Shown here: in pieces, positions 1 to 10,265 of the stretch
How positions within the stretch are numbered: position 1 is the stretch's first letter
Layout: the number at the start of each line of letters is the position of its first letter
Source of the DNA: Paraspadella gotoi
Lineage: Eukaryota; Chaetognatha
Direction of reading: 5' to 3'
Assembly: GCA_051294375.1 (NCBI GenBank)
Contig: CM119264.1
Location: forward strand, 16,279,245-16,343,244
DNA length: 64,000 nucleotides
The notes under the pieces: model-generated
Databases searched by the model: none
Seen by the model: the letters and a program-made list of their open reading frames with translations, nothing else
What the model was told of the DNA's origin: nothing
Position numbers and translations under genes: made by a program

Positions 1-527
1 GAGTCTTGAAGGGACGCGTTTCGAAGGAGGGGTCGTCGAATCCGCGGCGCGGGACGCCACTTCTTCGACCGCCATTACATTCGGTTACGTGGTGCGTACC
101 AAGAATGATATTACCAAGGAAGTGGAATTAAAACAGTCCCGAACAGATAAGACGCTAGGTTAGGATGGAGATGGGCATAGGTGATTTAAAAATAAATGAC
201 TACTGAAAGATGTGAAAAGAAAAAGAAAATTTTAAAACCAGTAAATTTCTAAGCTCTTTTTAACCAAAAAAGTTTTGTTTAAAAAAAATATTTTTTCTCC
301 TGAGCCAGGGGTGTTGTAGAGTCAAAATATTGAATTTCCCCTTTTTTTAGTATTTTTTACCTTTTTTCAGTTAATTCTTTAATATACATTGTTATGATTC
401 TTTCTTTTCGTTGTGTTTATAAATTAGGAAAAACAGTTTTTAAAGGTCAACAACGATGTTGAGCTTTAAAAACTGTTTTTCTTTAATATAATAATCTTTA
501 ATCAAGTTAATTATCAAAGAAAAAGTT

Positions 528-745
528 TTTATGAAATTGGTACAACCAATATAAAAATTATCCAATATCCATTCATTTAATAAATAAGCTATTTTGCCCC
601 TGACTTTGGACAGGCTTTGGTGGTTTAAAGCCTCCATCACTCTTACAAGATAATGACATAGCTTTCAATCAAGACTCTCTTAGTCTTGTTTATTCACTCC
701 CAGAGTACCTGGCTTCACTATCAATGAGGTGGTATATTATCATAT
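528..745 (+). repeat. Dispersed ~215-bp repeat, copy 1
   Basis: This copy starts near ATGAAATTGGTACAACCAAT and includes TTTGGACAGGCTTTGGTGG, CCTCCATCACTCTT and ACCTGGCTTC. Two more near full-length copies lie at 16537-16757, in actin intron 1, and 29981-30205, in an MMP intron, all in the same orientation. ATTGGT-ACA-ACCAAT at the start forms a short perfect hairpin. There is no open frame and no clear tRNA promoter box, so this is an unclassified short interspersed repeat. Confidence 0.8.
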
Positions 746-860
746 TTAACTGTTTTTAAAACATTAATGAATAAAAAATATTAGTTTTTAGCTTAAGCCA
801 GGGGTATTGAAGGACAAAAATATGTAGTTTTTCAGAGAGCTCATTCTGGCAAGATTTGGA

Positions 861-1116
861 GTTTGAATTTTTAATATTTTTAGTCTTTGCTTGCCATAAG
901 GAAAAATAAAATTTTTAAATTAAAATTATTTTTTAAGAAAAATTACAATATTTGTATTTTAATTCTTCGTTTCTAAATCTTTCAAGAAAAAATTTTTTAT
1001 TCATATTTATACTTCAGAAATCTTCAAAATATGATTTTTCTCAATAAATAATTTTAATTTAAAACTTTCATTTTTCTTAATGGCAAGCAAAGATCAAAAA
1101 TATTAGAAATTCAAAC
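861..1116. repeat. Imperfect palindrome (foldback) inside the TIR element
   Basis: The left arm starts at 861 with GTTTGAATTT and runs through CTTTGCTTGCCAT. Its inverse occurs up to 1116 (ATGGCAAGCAAAG, then AAATTCAAAC). The arms are about 95 bp with mismatches and enclose an AT-rich spacer of about 60 bp. It could form a long stem-loop. Confidence 0.7.
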
Positions 1117-1886
1117 TAAAATATCTGAATTATTTTTTAAAAATATTTACAAATCATGTTTTTTTTAAGGATAACATGTTTTAATCATAGTAATGAAAAT
1201 ATTTAATAATTTTAAATGGTTCTTAAGTTAATCAATTAATTGAATATTTCTTCTTAACTGAAAAGTTTTTATTTAACGATTCATCTTAAAAACAAAGCGA
1301 TTAATATAAATTTTTAATTACATATTAAAATTATTTAAATAAAGATAAAATTATTCAAATAATATTCAGTTATTATTATAAATTTTTTTTTCATTTTACA
1401 CTATTTAAAAATAGTTTTACTAAAAAACAAAATTTATTTTTGCATACGTTTCATCTGTGCTGATAAAAATAATAATTTTATCTAACTGTATATACAAATA
1501 TTTTGGTATTACATAAAATATTTTTTCTTTGAGATATAACAATTTTAATGAATTATATTAATTAATTGGTTTGACTTTTTTTTTATTAAAAATCGTTGTT
1601 TGCATAACAACTAAATATGATAAATTAAAATCGTTTTCTTTGATAATTACATTGATTAAAGATTAAAATAACTGAGAAAAGCTAAAAATCAATTAAATTA
1701 AAGGTGAATTTCAATATTTTGGCTTTTTAACACCCCTGGCTCGGGCAAAAAATTATTTTTTTAGAAAAAACTTTATTAGTTAAAAAGAGCTTAGAAAAAC
1801 GAACAGAATGACACCCTGACTTGTTCCATAATCATAATATTGTCGGATTCAAATGTAAGTACCAGGTTAAACTAAAATTGAATGCG

Positions 1887-2763
1887 TTATTTTAATCCAT
1901 CATCGTCGTCTTCACTGTGGCCAGCGTCATTAAGCCCTTCGAGATAAGACTCGAAATCTTCGATAGCGATGCCGACAGAGAAATCGAGATCGAGCGGCCC
2001 ATCGGTCGCCAACTCAGGTTTTTCTTCGATTTTCTGCACCTGATGTAGATTCTGGTTTTGTACTTGGTTGATATCATTCGTTGTATTTATAATTACTGGG
2101 TCATCTTCGGCGATGAGGTGATTCATTCGAGTCCGAGATCCGAGTTTCCCAGGAAGTTCGCTATGAGCTCTTCCAGCATTATCGTCTGATTTGGCTCTGA
2201 GCGAAGAACCGCTAATAGCACCGACATCATCATCGATAATGGAGGAATCAACTCGGTCGTCGAGGCGAGGGGGCAAGGCGTCGTCACGAGATCGCAGATC
2301 GACCTCGCCACTAAACGAAGAAGGTTCTGTTTCAACGGGCGTCGGGCGGCAAAAACTCGATCGTTCCGACGCCATGGAATCGGGATAATCATTTTCGGAA
2401 TCAGAAGAAGTCGGGGAAGGAATTCGTTTGCCGACTTCAGTTTTCCAGGCTTTTTTCCTTTTAAAATCGCGAGACGACGAAGACGACCCGATAGATTGGT
2501 TCGATTTTTTCTTAATCCGATGGTCGTGAATACAACCAGAATCGTCTACAGAAGAGATAATGCTTTTACTCCAGCATTTACGAGTTTCTCGATGAATAAC
2601 GAGACTCATTTCACTAATGAAAGTTTCTCCGCATGTTTCACAGGAAGGATGCAAAGATAGGTGAAGCGCCAAAGCGTGTTCTGGAACATTTGATTTGCAG
2701 CATGAACATTCTCTTGAGGATGCATAGGGGATGAACAGGCCAAATGCCATCATAAATAAATTA
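1887..2763 (-). CDS. Terminal exon of a zinc-finger protein (C2H2 + C2HC), hypothetical
   Basis: An open frame of nearly 300 codons ends at 1887. At its upstream edge is a good minus-strand acceptor (CTTTCAG before 2763), so this is probably the last exon of a longer gene, although in-frame ATG ATG codons just inside could also be the start. Near the N-terminus are two zinc-finger-like motifs: C-x2-C-x11-H-x3-H, then C-x2-C-x12-H-x5-C. A basic stretch containing KRKKAW could be a nuclear localisation signal. The rest is Ser/Asp/Arg-rich and probably disordered, ending in an acidic SEDDDDG tail. GC content is much higher than in the flanks. I do not recognise the family; a nuclear DNA- or protein-binding role is inference. 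No upstream exon could be assigned. Confidence 0.55.
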
Positions 2764-2812
2764 CTGAAAGATAAGTTTAGCAATTTGTCAGAAACAAAGA
2801 TTGTTAGAATCG

Positions 2813-3704
2813 AAGACTAGTGAATCGTGATGTCTGAGTTCGGACTTAACTTCGTCACAAGGACTTTTCGTTTTGGATCATTTCATCATACGTGCTTAGT
2901 CGTATGCTATTTCGTACTGCTTACGTCGTTCGTCCTTTCGTTGAGATTCAGTATTTTTTAGTATATTCATTGGTTTCTGAATTAATACTGATTTTTGTAA
3001 TTCCCGGCCGATGCACCAAGCTGTTAGGACCCGCCGGTCCGTCCTCCTAAAACGCCCCCGAGAATATTCGAAGAATATTTGAGGAAACTCCTCAACCCCG
3101 GCGAGATGCTTCGGTAGTCCAGAGATTCTTCAAAGGCATGATTTGGTGGCTTGAGCAGATCGACGATCAAATAGTCTCTTTATTTCTCTGAGTTTATGAA
3201 GAGTTTAAAAAGGGTACCTTAATAAAATAATCAAAGCATATAGATATTCAAACAGTACAATAAAGAATAATTATCAAAATTATTATTTAAACACTCAAAA
3301 GAATTACAAAAATCAGTATAAACTCAAAAACCAATGAATAAACTAAAGCACGAATGACGAAATGATCCAAACGATAAATCCTTGTGACGAAGTAAAGTTC
3401 AAACTCAGATATCACGATTCGCGAGTCTTTGGATTAACATTTTGAGTGTTTAAATAATTATTTATAATAATAATATTATAATAATAATAATTACTAATTG
3501 CTTTGATTATTTTATTAAGGTACCCCTTTTTAAACTCTTCATAAACTCAAAAGAGAAATAGAGAAACCATTTGATCGTCGATCTGCTCAAGCCGCCAAAT
3601 CATGCCTTTGAAGCATTTCTGGACTACCGAAGCATCTCGCCGGGGTGGAGTTTCCTCGAATATTCTTGGGGGAGTTTTAGGAGGACGGACCGGCGGGTCC
3701 TAAC
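2813..3704. mobile_element. Foldback / inverted-repeat element cluster
   Basis: Two inverted arms, 3023-3300 and 3440-3704, both begin at their outer ends with GTTAGGACCCGCCGGTCCG and are about 85-90% alike by eye. A second pair of related inverted segments lies at about 2813-2999 and 3308-3432 (CTTCGTCACAAGGA and its inverse). The order on the plus strand is A, B, A-inverted, B-inverted, which a single simple hairpin does not give; nested or rearranged insertions would. There is no coding potential. Confidence 0.7.
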
Positions 3705-5465
3705 AAGATCTCCACCAGTAAAGTTTTTTCTCAAAAAAGAAAAAGTAAACAATCGTATAAGTTGTATGCAAATAACAACGGTAAAAAAATGGACCAGGGT
3801 TGAGAATATGGGAACTATAGACGAAAACCAAAAAAAATATTAAAAATATAAAATACTTATACTAAATAATAGTAATTATTTTAGAGCGTCAAAAACCAGT
3901 AAGGATCGGATGCAATAGGAAGGCTGAAGGCATCGAAGCTCGCGGGTCGCGGCAGAAGCTGACTGACATCTACCGAAGAAAAAAAAAAACAATAGACGTG
4001 GCCCTCTTCGGCGATCCTATATTTTAATACTCTCGGTAGGGGTAACCCTACTCAATGGGGTGAGTTAAAAATTTAGAATAAATACATGCTCAAACGAAAA
4101 TTTATATATTTTTAAATATATTTTCAATGGACAAAAAATTTCTTGTGGCTCTATACCCAAATAATTATTTTTTTAATATTAAGAAATAAAATTAGTAATT
4201 AATTTATACATAGGAAAGGCCACATTTTTTTATAGAATTTTTAAATTTTAAAACCAGATTTAGATAGCTCATAAAAGTATAATTCTTTTTTAAATATTGT
4301 TATGATAAGCGAGTCAAAAAAAATTTTAAAAACGTAAAAATTTGTAAAAGTTATAATTATATTTTTTGTTTAACTTTTTATGCTCTATTAGAATCCATCA
4401 AAAAATTTAATATTTTTTTTAAAAAAATGTATATTATAAAGAAAGATATAAGTAACATTTAATGTATTAATCAATAGAGTAGAGTACTGGGGAACATAAA
4501 TTATATTTGAATGAACAAACAAATATATTTATACGTGAGATAGTATGATTAAGGAGTACAAAAAATATTTTGTTTATATTATTTGGGGAACAGTATTATT
4601 AATTATAATATATTTAAAATCATAAATTTTTAAAATAATTTTTTTTTAAATTTTTATTAAAGATTCTGATTCTTCATAAAAAGTTAGATCAAAAATATAA
4701 AATATGTTATTAAAAATTTCAATGTCTACAGCGTCAAAAATGGAAAAAAAAGGTCAAATTCTCCACTTTTTTACGCTTTGTAGTAGAAACTATTATATGA
4801 TGAAACGTTTTGATCATTTTTCGCAGCTTTAACCTAAAAATATCATGTAACATATTTTACAAAAGTTTTTCAGTTTTTTCCGGCGAATCCAAAACTGTTC
4901 TTAAAATTAAAAAAATATGATTTTGAAATTTTATGATTTTATAAGGATATTACTATAAAAAAAATCAATTAATGATACTGTTATGCTAATTTTTTTAAAA
5001 AAAGGGCTTAATTATTTTTTATTATATATACAAAGGCAGCAAAAAAACATTGTTCCATCGCTCAATCTTTTCATCACTCCACCCTATTAATCAAGACGTA
5101 TAATGTAAATTTTTTTTGAAAATGATTGCTTAAATATTTAGTCAAGATAACTAAAAAAAAATTTGCTAATAGTCCAAATTTTAAATTATCTCTGGAATTG
5201 GTCCCTGTTCTCGGGAGGCTAATGGGAAAATGAAGACAAAGATGAAAAAAAAATTTATTTATATGGTTTTTAGATAAAAATTTTAAGATAAAAGGCTTAA
5301 TTATTATTTAAAAAGTAAGGTCATTACTTTAAATATTTTTGGAAAAAAAGGGTAACACAACTTTTTTTAATTTAAAAACTTAAATATAATATTTAATTTA
5401 TGGCTTATTTTTACTTTCGCTGACCAGGATTTAGCGGTCGGTTAGTTGTTTTTGGCTTTTTATGA
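3705..5465. other. AT-rich intergenic DNA, no gene seen
   Basis: The segment is strongly AT-rich with long A and T runs and frequent stops in all frames. A slightly GC-richer patch near 3900-4060 has no open frame. I see no splice-supported exon, RNA gene or repeat family here. Confidence 0.6.
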
Positions 5466-5709
5466 ATTTGCTCAACTGGCATAATTTGCTCAACTGGCAT
5501 AATTTGGTCAACTGGCATAATTTGCTCAACTGGCATAATTTGGTCAACTGGCATAATTTGGTCAACTGGCATAATTTGGTCAACTTGCAAAATGTGGTCA
5601 ACTGGCATAATTTGGTAAATTGTTGTAATTTGGTCAACTGGTAAAATTTGGTCAACTGACATAATTTGCTCAACTGCATAATTTGGTCAATAGGCATAAT
5701 TTGGTCAAT
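5466..5709. repeat. 18-bp minisatellite
   Basis: About 13.5 copies of an 18-bp unit, consensus GGTCAACTGGCATAATTT with variants (GCTCAACTGG, GGTCAACTTG). Because 18 is a multiple of three, frames on both strands stay open and give repeated hexapeptides; these look like by-products of the repeat rather than genes. Confidence 0.95.
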
Positions 5710-5991
5710 CAATCAATTAAAGAGAGATAGAAAGAAACTTTTAAAAATTGTCATGTCTTTTGGTTTTCTGTTATAAACTCTTTTCCACTCATCAAAAACT
5801 TTTATCCAGCTTAATCTCAGCGTTTCTTACCCACACACAAAATTTCATTTCAATTTATCCATCCAATTTTTAATCCATATAATAATTATGTGTAAATATA
5901 ATATTGTGTTTTTTTCCTTTCTGTTTCGTTGTGATTTGATTTAGAACAAAGTTTGAAGAGAGATTTAACAACGATTTTTATTTCATAGTGA

Positions 5992-6033
5992 AACGGACAT
6001 GTTTCGACTCACATACGAGTCTTCTTCAGCGCC
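5992..6033 (-). ncRNA. Hammerhead-ribozyme-like motif, left arm
   Basis: This is the exact inverse of the motif at 6635-6676. It has the same core order CTGAAGA, 5-bp stem II, GAAA, minimal stem III and GTC cleavage triplet. See the right-arm entry for base positions and doubts. Confidence 0.4.
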
Positions 6034-6190
6034 AATTCAATTTGTGAATTTGAAGAGAATTTTGTGCATAAAGAAAGAGAGAGAGACAGAGCAAAGTTTC
6101 CAACACAGAGTTTGAGAGAAAGGATAGTGTTCAGTTTTTTAATAGGGACAGGTGAAGGTGAGGACAGAGATAGTTTGTGAAAATAAATTG

Positions 6191-6226
<36 letters not shown>

Positions 6227-6634
6227 GTACAACAATGTGAAAATTTGGTAAACTTTAATAATGAATAATATCAACAATTAGCTACAGTAATAAATTAGTG
6301 AAATGAAATAGAAGTTCAGAAATGTGAAATATTTATTGTTAGTGAGGGATAGCTAAGTAATTAGGAAAAGGGAAATTTCAAGTAATAAGAAAGAGCTCAA
6401 AATGAGCTGGCCCCCCTTGGTTATGAACAATTGAAAGGCTAGATTGATAAGGTCAGGTCATTGGTGTGTCATTGGCTGAGAGGACAGGTTGGTGGAGCCT
6501 ACTTGTGCAGAGTTGGGAAGACTTCCTTGCGGGAAGAAACCAAAGGCTACTCGGATGTCTCTCTGGCCTGGTACGCCTGCCGACTGCCCTCTTCTTGCCT
6601 CCACAAAATTCTCTTCAAATTCACAAATTGAATT

Positions 6635-6676
6635 GGCGCTGAAGAAGACTCGTATGTGAGTCGAAACATGTCCGTT
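6635..6676 (+). ncRNA. Hammerhead-ribozyme-like motif, right arm
   Basis: CTGAAGA (6639-6645) fits the conserved CUGANGA box; position 7 is variable in hammerheads. GACTC/GAGTC (6647-6651 with 6658-6662) forms stem II with a 6-nt loop. GAAA (6663-6666) follows. A-C/G-T around a 2-nt loop gives a minimal stem III, with GTC at 6670-6672 as the possible cleavage triplet. GGCG (6635-6638) can pair with CGTT (6673-6676) as a weak stem I. One extra A (6646) between the core and stem II departs from the canonical fold. Minimal type I hammerheads with this very short stem III are known from Penelope-like elements. Activity is unproven. Confidence 0.4.
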
Positions 6677-6876
6677 TCACTATGAAATAAAAATCGTTGT
6701 TAAATCTCTCTTCAAACTTTGTGTAAATATAAGTAAAAATGCTTCAAGTAAATATGACTTTTGTTTTTTTCATTTCAACTAATTTCCACTCACACGATCA
6801 TTAGCGGTAATTAATTAATTAATTTGATCCGAAATGCTTGTTTTATGGTGGACTAAAATGCACCTTCCGTTCATCA

Positions 6877-6948
6877 GCGACCATTAGTGCCGGAGGCAAG
6901 TCATTCGCCTCCCAACCCAAAGGTCCGGGGTTCTAGCATGGTGGTCGC
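6877..6948 (+). repeat. Degenerate tRNA-like sequence (possible SINE head)
   Basis: The 72-nt segment has perfect 7-bp acceptor-like ends, GCGACCA and TGGTCGC, and a possible D arm (AGTG/CATT). GGTCCGGGGTTCTAGC resembles a decayed T arm or B box. The anticodon arm does not form convincingly, so it is not a functional tRNA call. The next ~90 bases (GCCTAGCAGTTAAG, then CCTGATCCGAAGCTCAGG) could be the rest of a tRNA-derived SINE. Confidence 0.3.
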
Positions 6949-7049
6949 CTAGCAGTTAAGAGGGACGGGGCGCTTAACCCGCCTGTAACACGGTGTTACA
7001 GCCTGATCCGAAGCTCAGGGACTGCTTATATTGAACGGTTCTGTCACTA

Positions 7050-8129
7050 ACACTAACAATTATCACTTTCTCTTCAGTTTTTAGATCTTTTCGTCACTTA
7101 CCACGACAAAAGCAACGACGACGATGATGGCGACGATGATAATAATGCCGATAACGATTGACTTGATTGATTGATTAAATAATTAATTGATAAATAAATT
7201 GATTGATTAAATCAATTTAGTAAGTAGACAGGGATTTCTGAGCGAAACCAAAGTGGATTTTATTTCTTCAAAATAAACGATTAACAAGACGGTGTCAATT
7301 TCAAGGCAGAGTGAATCGATACAGAATTCGGTTACTTTTTATACAGCCCAAACGGATCGGAGGTAAGGGTAAAATATCCTCGGCGGAAGGAAGCCCATCT
7401 GACCATTGGCCGGTGCCATTTGTTGCCTCGACCAATGAGAATGTTCCATTCTGGTTCCGGTGGATTTTTCCCCGAGTCGCTGATCCGATTTCGACTTTGG
7501 AGTTCTGATTCCCTCTGCGATGCGTCCCCCCCTCCTCAAACGACAGCGTACGTGGTCAGTCGGTAGCTGGAGTTGCGATTCTTATTAGGAGAGAGGTGCA
7601 GACGAGGATGTTGAAGCTTATTTTCTACCTTTTTTTGTTTTTTTTTGTTGAGGGAGAAAGAGAGAGAGAGAGAGAGAGATTTTCCTTTCTTTTTGCTTTT
7701 TTTTTTTTTTTTTTTTTTTTTTTGGATCGAGCTTAGAGAGGGAGAGAGAGCTTTTTTTGAGAGAGAGAGAGATCTTCTTCTTTTGCTCCATCTCGCGAGA
7801 CGGGCTTCCGTTGGGGCCTTGTTTCCGTCGCCTTTTGTCGTTCCAAGAGGATTACCTGTCTCGATTTTTTGTTTCATCTCGCTTCGTTTTTCTTTTGTTT
7901 TTACTTGTCTCTATTTTTTGTTTCATCTCGCTTGTTTTTCTTTTGTTTTTACTTGTCTCAATTTTTTTGTTCCGTTTCGTTTTTTTTTTTTTTTTTTTTT
8001 TTTTACTATTTGGGTTCTATTATTTATCTACATTTATCGGTTATTGTTTATTTTTCCTTGTTTATCTACATCTGCCACTTATTGTTTTTAACTACTGGCG
8101 GAAGTTCCTTTTCCTATTACGCTGGCTTC
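7050..8129. other. Low-complexity stretch, no confident gene
   Basis: There is a TGAT/ATTGATTAAT-rich stretch near 7155-7215, then GC-mixed sequence, then long T tracts (about 7698-7724 and 7979-8004) and (GA)n runs (about 7657-7679). Open frames here are T-tract or GA-tract by-products. The segment lies downstream of the gypsy relic on its coding strand and could include its 3' end, but I cannot delimit an LTR. Confidence 0.4.
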
Positions 8130-9720
8130 GTCTGATGTTTCTTGAGGCGACGCCTGTGGTACTTGAGGTCACGCCCAGCTATCGAGACGACATAATGGTT
8201 GCCATCTTTCTCTATGACTTTGTGAGGGCCCGAATATATGCGTTTGACTTTGTTCTCGGTTGTCGCCGTTCCTGCCATGATCAGGTCTCGTCTGGCTAGG
8301 ACCAGATCACCGACCTTAATCTCTTCTGGTCGTCTGAATGGGTTTCTTCTGGCCGATTGTTTTATAGAGTTTTGTGCGTTGGTCGGCCAGCTGTGTCTGG
8401 GCTCTCTCTTGCTTATCGGGCCCTTTGTCTTATGAAATCAATGAGATTTCTTTTTGTAAAGTCGTCGGCGCTTTCTACTATTCTTGGCCTATGGCCAAAT
8501 TGAATTTCATGTGGTGACTTATCCGTTTTCCAGCCAATTATCGGGGTCGCATTCAGTAGGAGCATGAGGTGAGGCAGCTGTTCCAGCCATCTGCTTGGCT
8601 GGTCATCCACTGCTTTTCGAAGAGCTTGACGGATTCGGCCTATGTCCCGTTCGGCCCTGTTGCTGTCCTTCCGGCCTATGAGGACGCGCCTGCCTACTGT
8701 GTCGAGTAGGCTCAGTATTGATCTCATGGCCACTCCGTTTAATTGTGTTGCGCCGTCAAAGTTTACTTCCATGTAAGATCCATGTTGGAGAAAAATATTT
8801 TTGTCTAAGGCCTTTACAATGGTCGCGGCGTCTGCTCGACGTGCGTAGTGGAATTGCCCAAGTAATAAGCGAGACGCGTGTATCTGACGCAAACTAGGAT
8901 GTAACTGTATTCCGGCATAGCGTGTGGGACGATGCATTGAATATCGGTATGCTTAATCAGATTCCATGGGCCTACTGGCAGATTACGGGGCCGAGCGAAG
9001 TTTTCGTTGTGTGTTCTAGTGTATCTGATCGCTTTTGCGACAATTACACGAGTTGTCTTGAGACACTTTCGCTGCGGCTGGTTGTTGAGCTCCAGGGGCG
9101 GAGAACTCGATATTGTGGGCGGTTATGTAATGCCGTCCGATCTACGGCCTGGATGACAAAAAGCGCTCATGGATCATGGTTTGGTTGATATATGCTTCTG
9201 CTTTTGGGGCATGGTATCAATACAATCTTATTTGGTTCGGCGTATTTTGGCCTTGAAGCCTTGATGTACGAGATGCCATTGCCTTGTGACGTCTGTAGAT
9301 CATTCAGGTCAGTTTTAGAACGAAGTATTTCTGCAGTCACTGTCTTTGCTCTTTGCTCATTTTCTTCATTTTAGTTTTGTTTTGCTTTTGTCGTTGATCG
9401 CCTTCTTTGAGAGCTCGATGACAACTAACGAATCATCCTGTCGTTTGCTCATTTTTTTATGTCACTGGCGAGGGGACAAGGGTTTGTTGTTTCCGCTGTG
9501 TGTCTTGTGGTTATTTTTCTTCGGCGCTTACTTTACTTGTTTCGCTGCGCATCGATAACTGCTTCAAAGGTGCTGTCTTCATCCGATTAGCTTCTCTGAT
9601 TAGCGAGCTGGCTTTGCAACTTCTATTATTGTGTGATGAAGCTTGACGGGCGGCGCCGCTGGGAGTTGGCTACTTCAGTTTGTCGCCTTCCCCTGTGTTA
9701 TGTTGGATGTATTTATTGAA
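8130..9720 (-). mobile_element. Decayed Ty3/gypsy-type retrotransposon, integrase region
   Basis: On the minus strand, about 8413-8937 encodes a relic of an integrase catalytic core: an FDGATQLNG motif (second Asp region), then SNRAERDIG (Glu region), then SRWLEQLPHLMLLLNATP, as in gypsy integrases. In another frame at about 8140-8360 the C-terminal module continues with VGDLVLARRDLIM and SGPHKVIEKDGNHYVV, which is a GPY/F-like domain. Around 8990-8940 the remnant SYILVCV fits the core start. Stops and frameshifts separate these parts, so it is a dead copy. It is cut off by the N gap at 9734; protease and reverse transcriptase are not visible. Confidence 0.85.
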
Positions 9721-9733
9721 GTCATTGTTGGGA

Positions 9734-9833
9734 NNNNNNNNNNNNNNNNNNNNNNNNNNNNNNNNNNNNNNNNNNNNNNNNNNNNNNNNNNNNNNNNNNN
9801 NNNNNNNNNNNNNNNNNNNNNNNNNNNNNNNNN
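9734..9833. other. Assembly gap (100 N)
   Basis: A run of 100 N separates the gypsy relic from the AT-rich DNA upstream of the dynein-stalk-like gene. Early exons of that gene could lie in or before it. Confidence 0.99.
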
Positions 9834-10265
9834 AGATTTTCTTCTTACCGATTTTTTAAAGAAAATTAAGCTTACTGATTTTATCAAATTTTTTAACTAC
9901 TTTCCCAAATTATTATAGAAGAAAAAATTATATGATCAGAACCAGCTTAAGTTAAAGGGTCAAACGTTATGTTTTCAGCTTTTTACCCCCCCTGTTCACT
10001 TGGTCCCCTTAAGAGATATGATCTTTTTTAACTTGAGTGTTCCAAATCAAGAAGGGAAAAGTGAATTTTATTAAAAAGCTTTAGAATTATTTATTATTAT
10101 ATATTATTATATTATTATTTTTCAATAACCTTTAAATTGGAGCCAAACCAACCAACCAACCAACCACCTCCAACACATTAACATAATGTTGATCGTTCCT
10201 CACTTTTAGAATTTAAATTAAAGTGAAATTTAGAATTTTTACTACGGTTTACTGCTCATATATAG

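Larger units (their letters stand above)
246..1797. mobile_element. AT-rich element with ~100-bp terminal inverted repeats
   Basis: The sequence at about 246-345 is repeated in inverted, diverged form at about 1700-1797. Both ends carry TCTAAGCTCTTTTTAAC and, further in, GAGCCAGGGGTGTT. The ~1.55-kb unit has no credible open reading frame, so it looks like a non-autonomous DNA transposon or MITE-like element. It holds a nested copy of another dispersed repeat (528-745) and an internal palindrome (861-1116). A related AAGCCAGGGGTATTG stretch at about 795 suggests internal rearrangement. I did not find a clear target-site duplication. Confidence 0.6.
5946..6722. mobile_element. Element with identical 121-bp inverted arms
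   Basis: Positions 5946-6066 and 6602-6722 are perfect inverted copies of each other over 121 bp, beginning ACAAAGTTTGAAGAGAG. The ~535-bp interior has a (GA)n tract near 6195-6223 and no open frame, so the element is non-autonomous. The arm identity points to recent insertion or gene conversion. Each arm has a hammerhead-like core (separate entries). Inverted terminal repeats with hammerhead motifs are known from Penelope-like retroelements; assignment to that class is inference. Confidence 0.85.

Noticed and set aside
5411-5712. Hexapeptide-repeat proteins over the 18-bp minisatellite
   Set aside because: Overlapping frames exist on both strands at once, as expected from a repeat unit divisible by three; no gene context.
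7311-7539. Overlapping plus- and minus-strand open frames as genes
   Set aside because: Neither frame has recognisable domains or splice support, and the region lies next to a retrotransposon relic.
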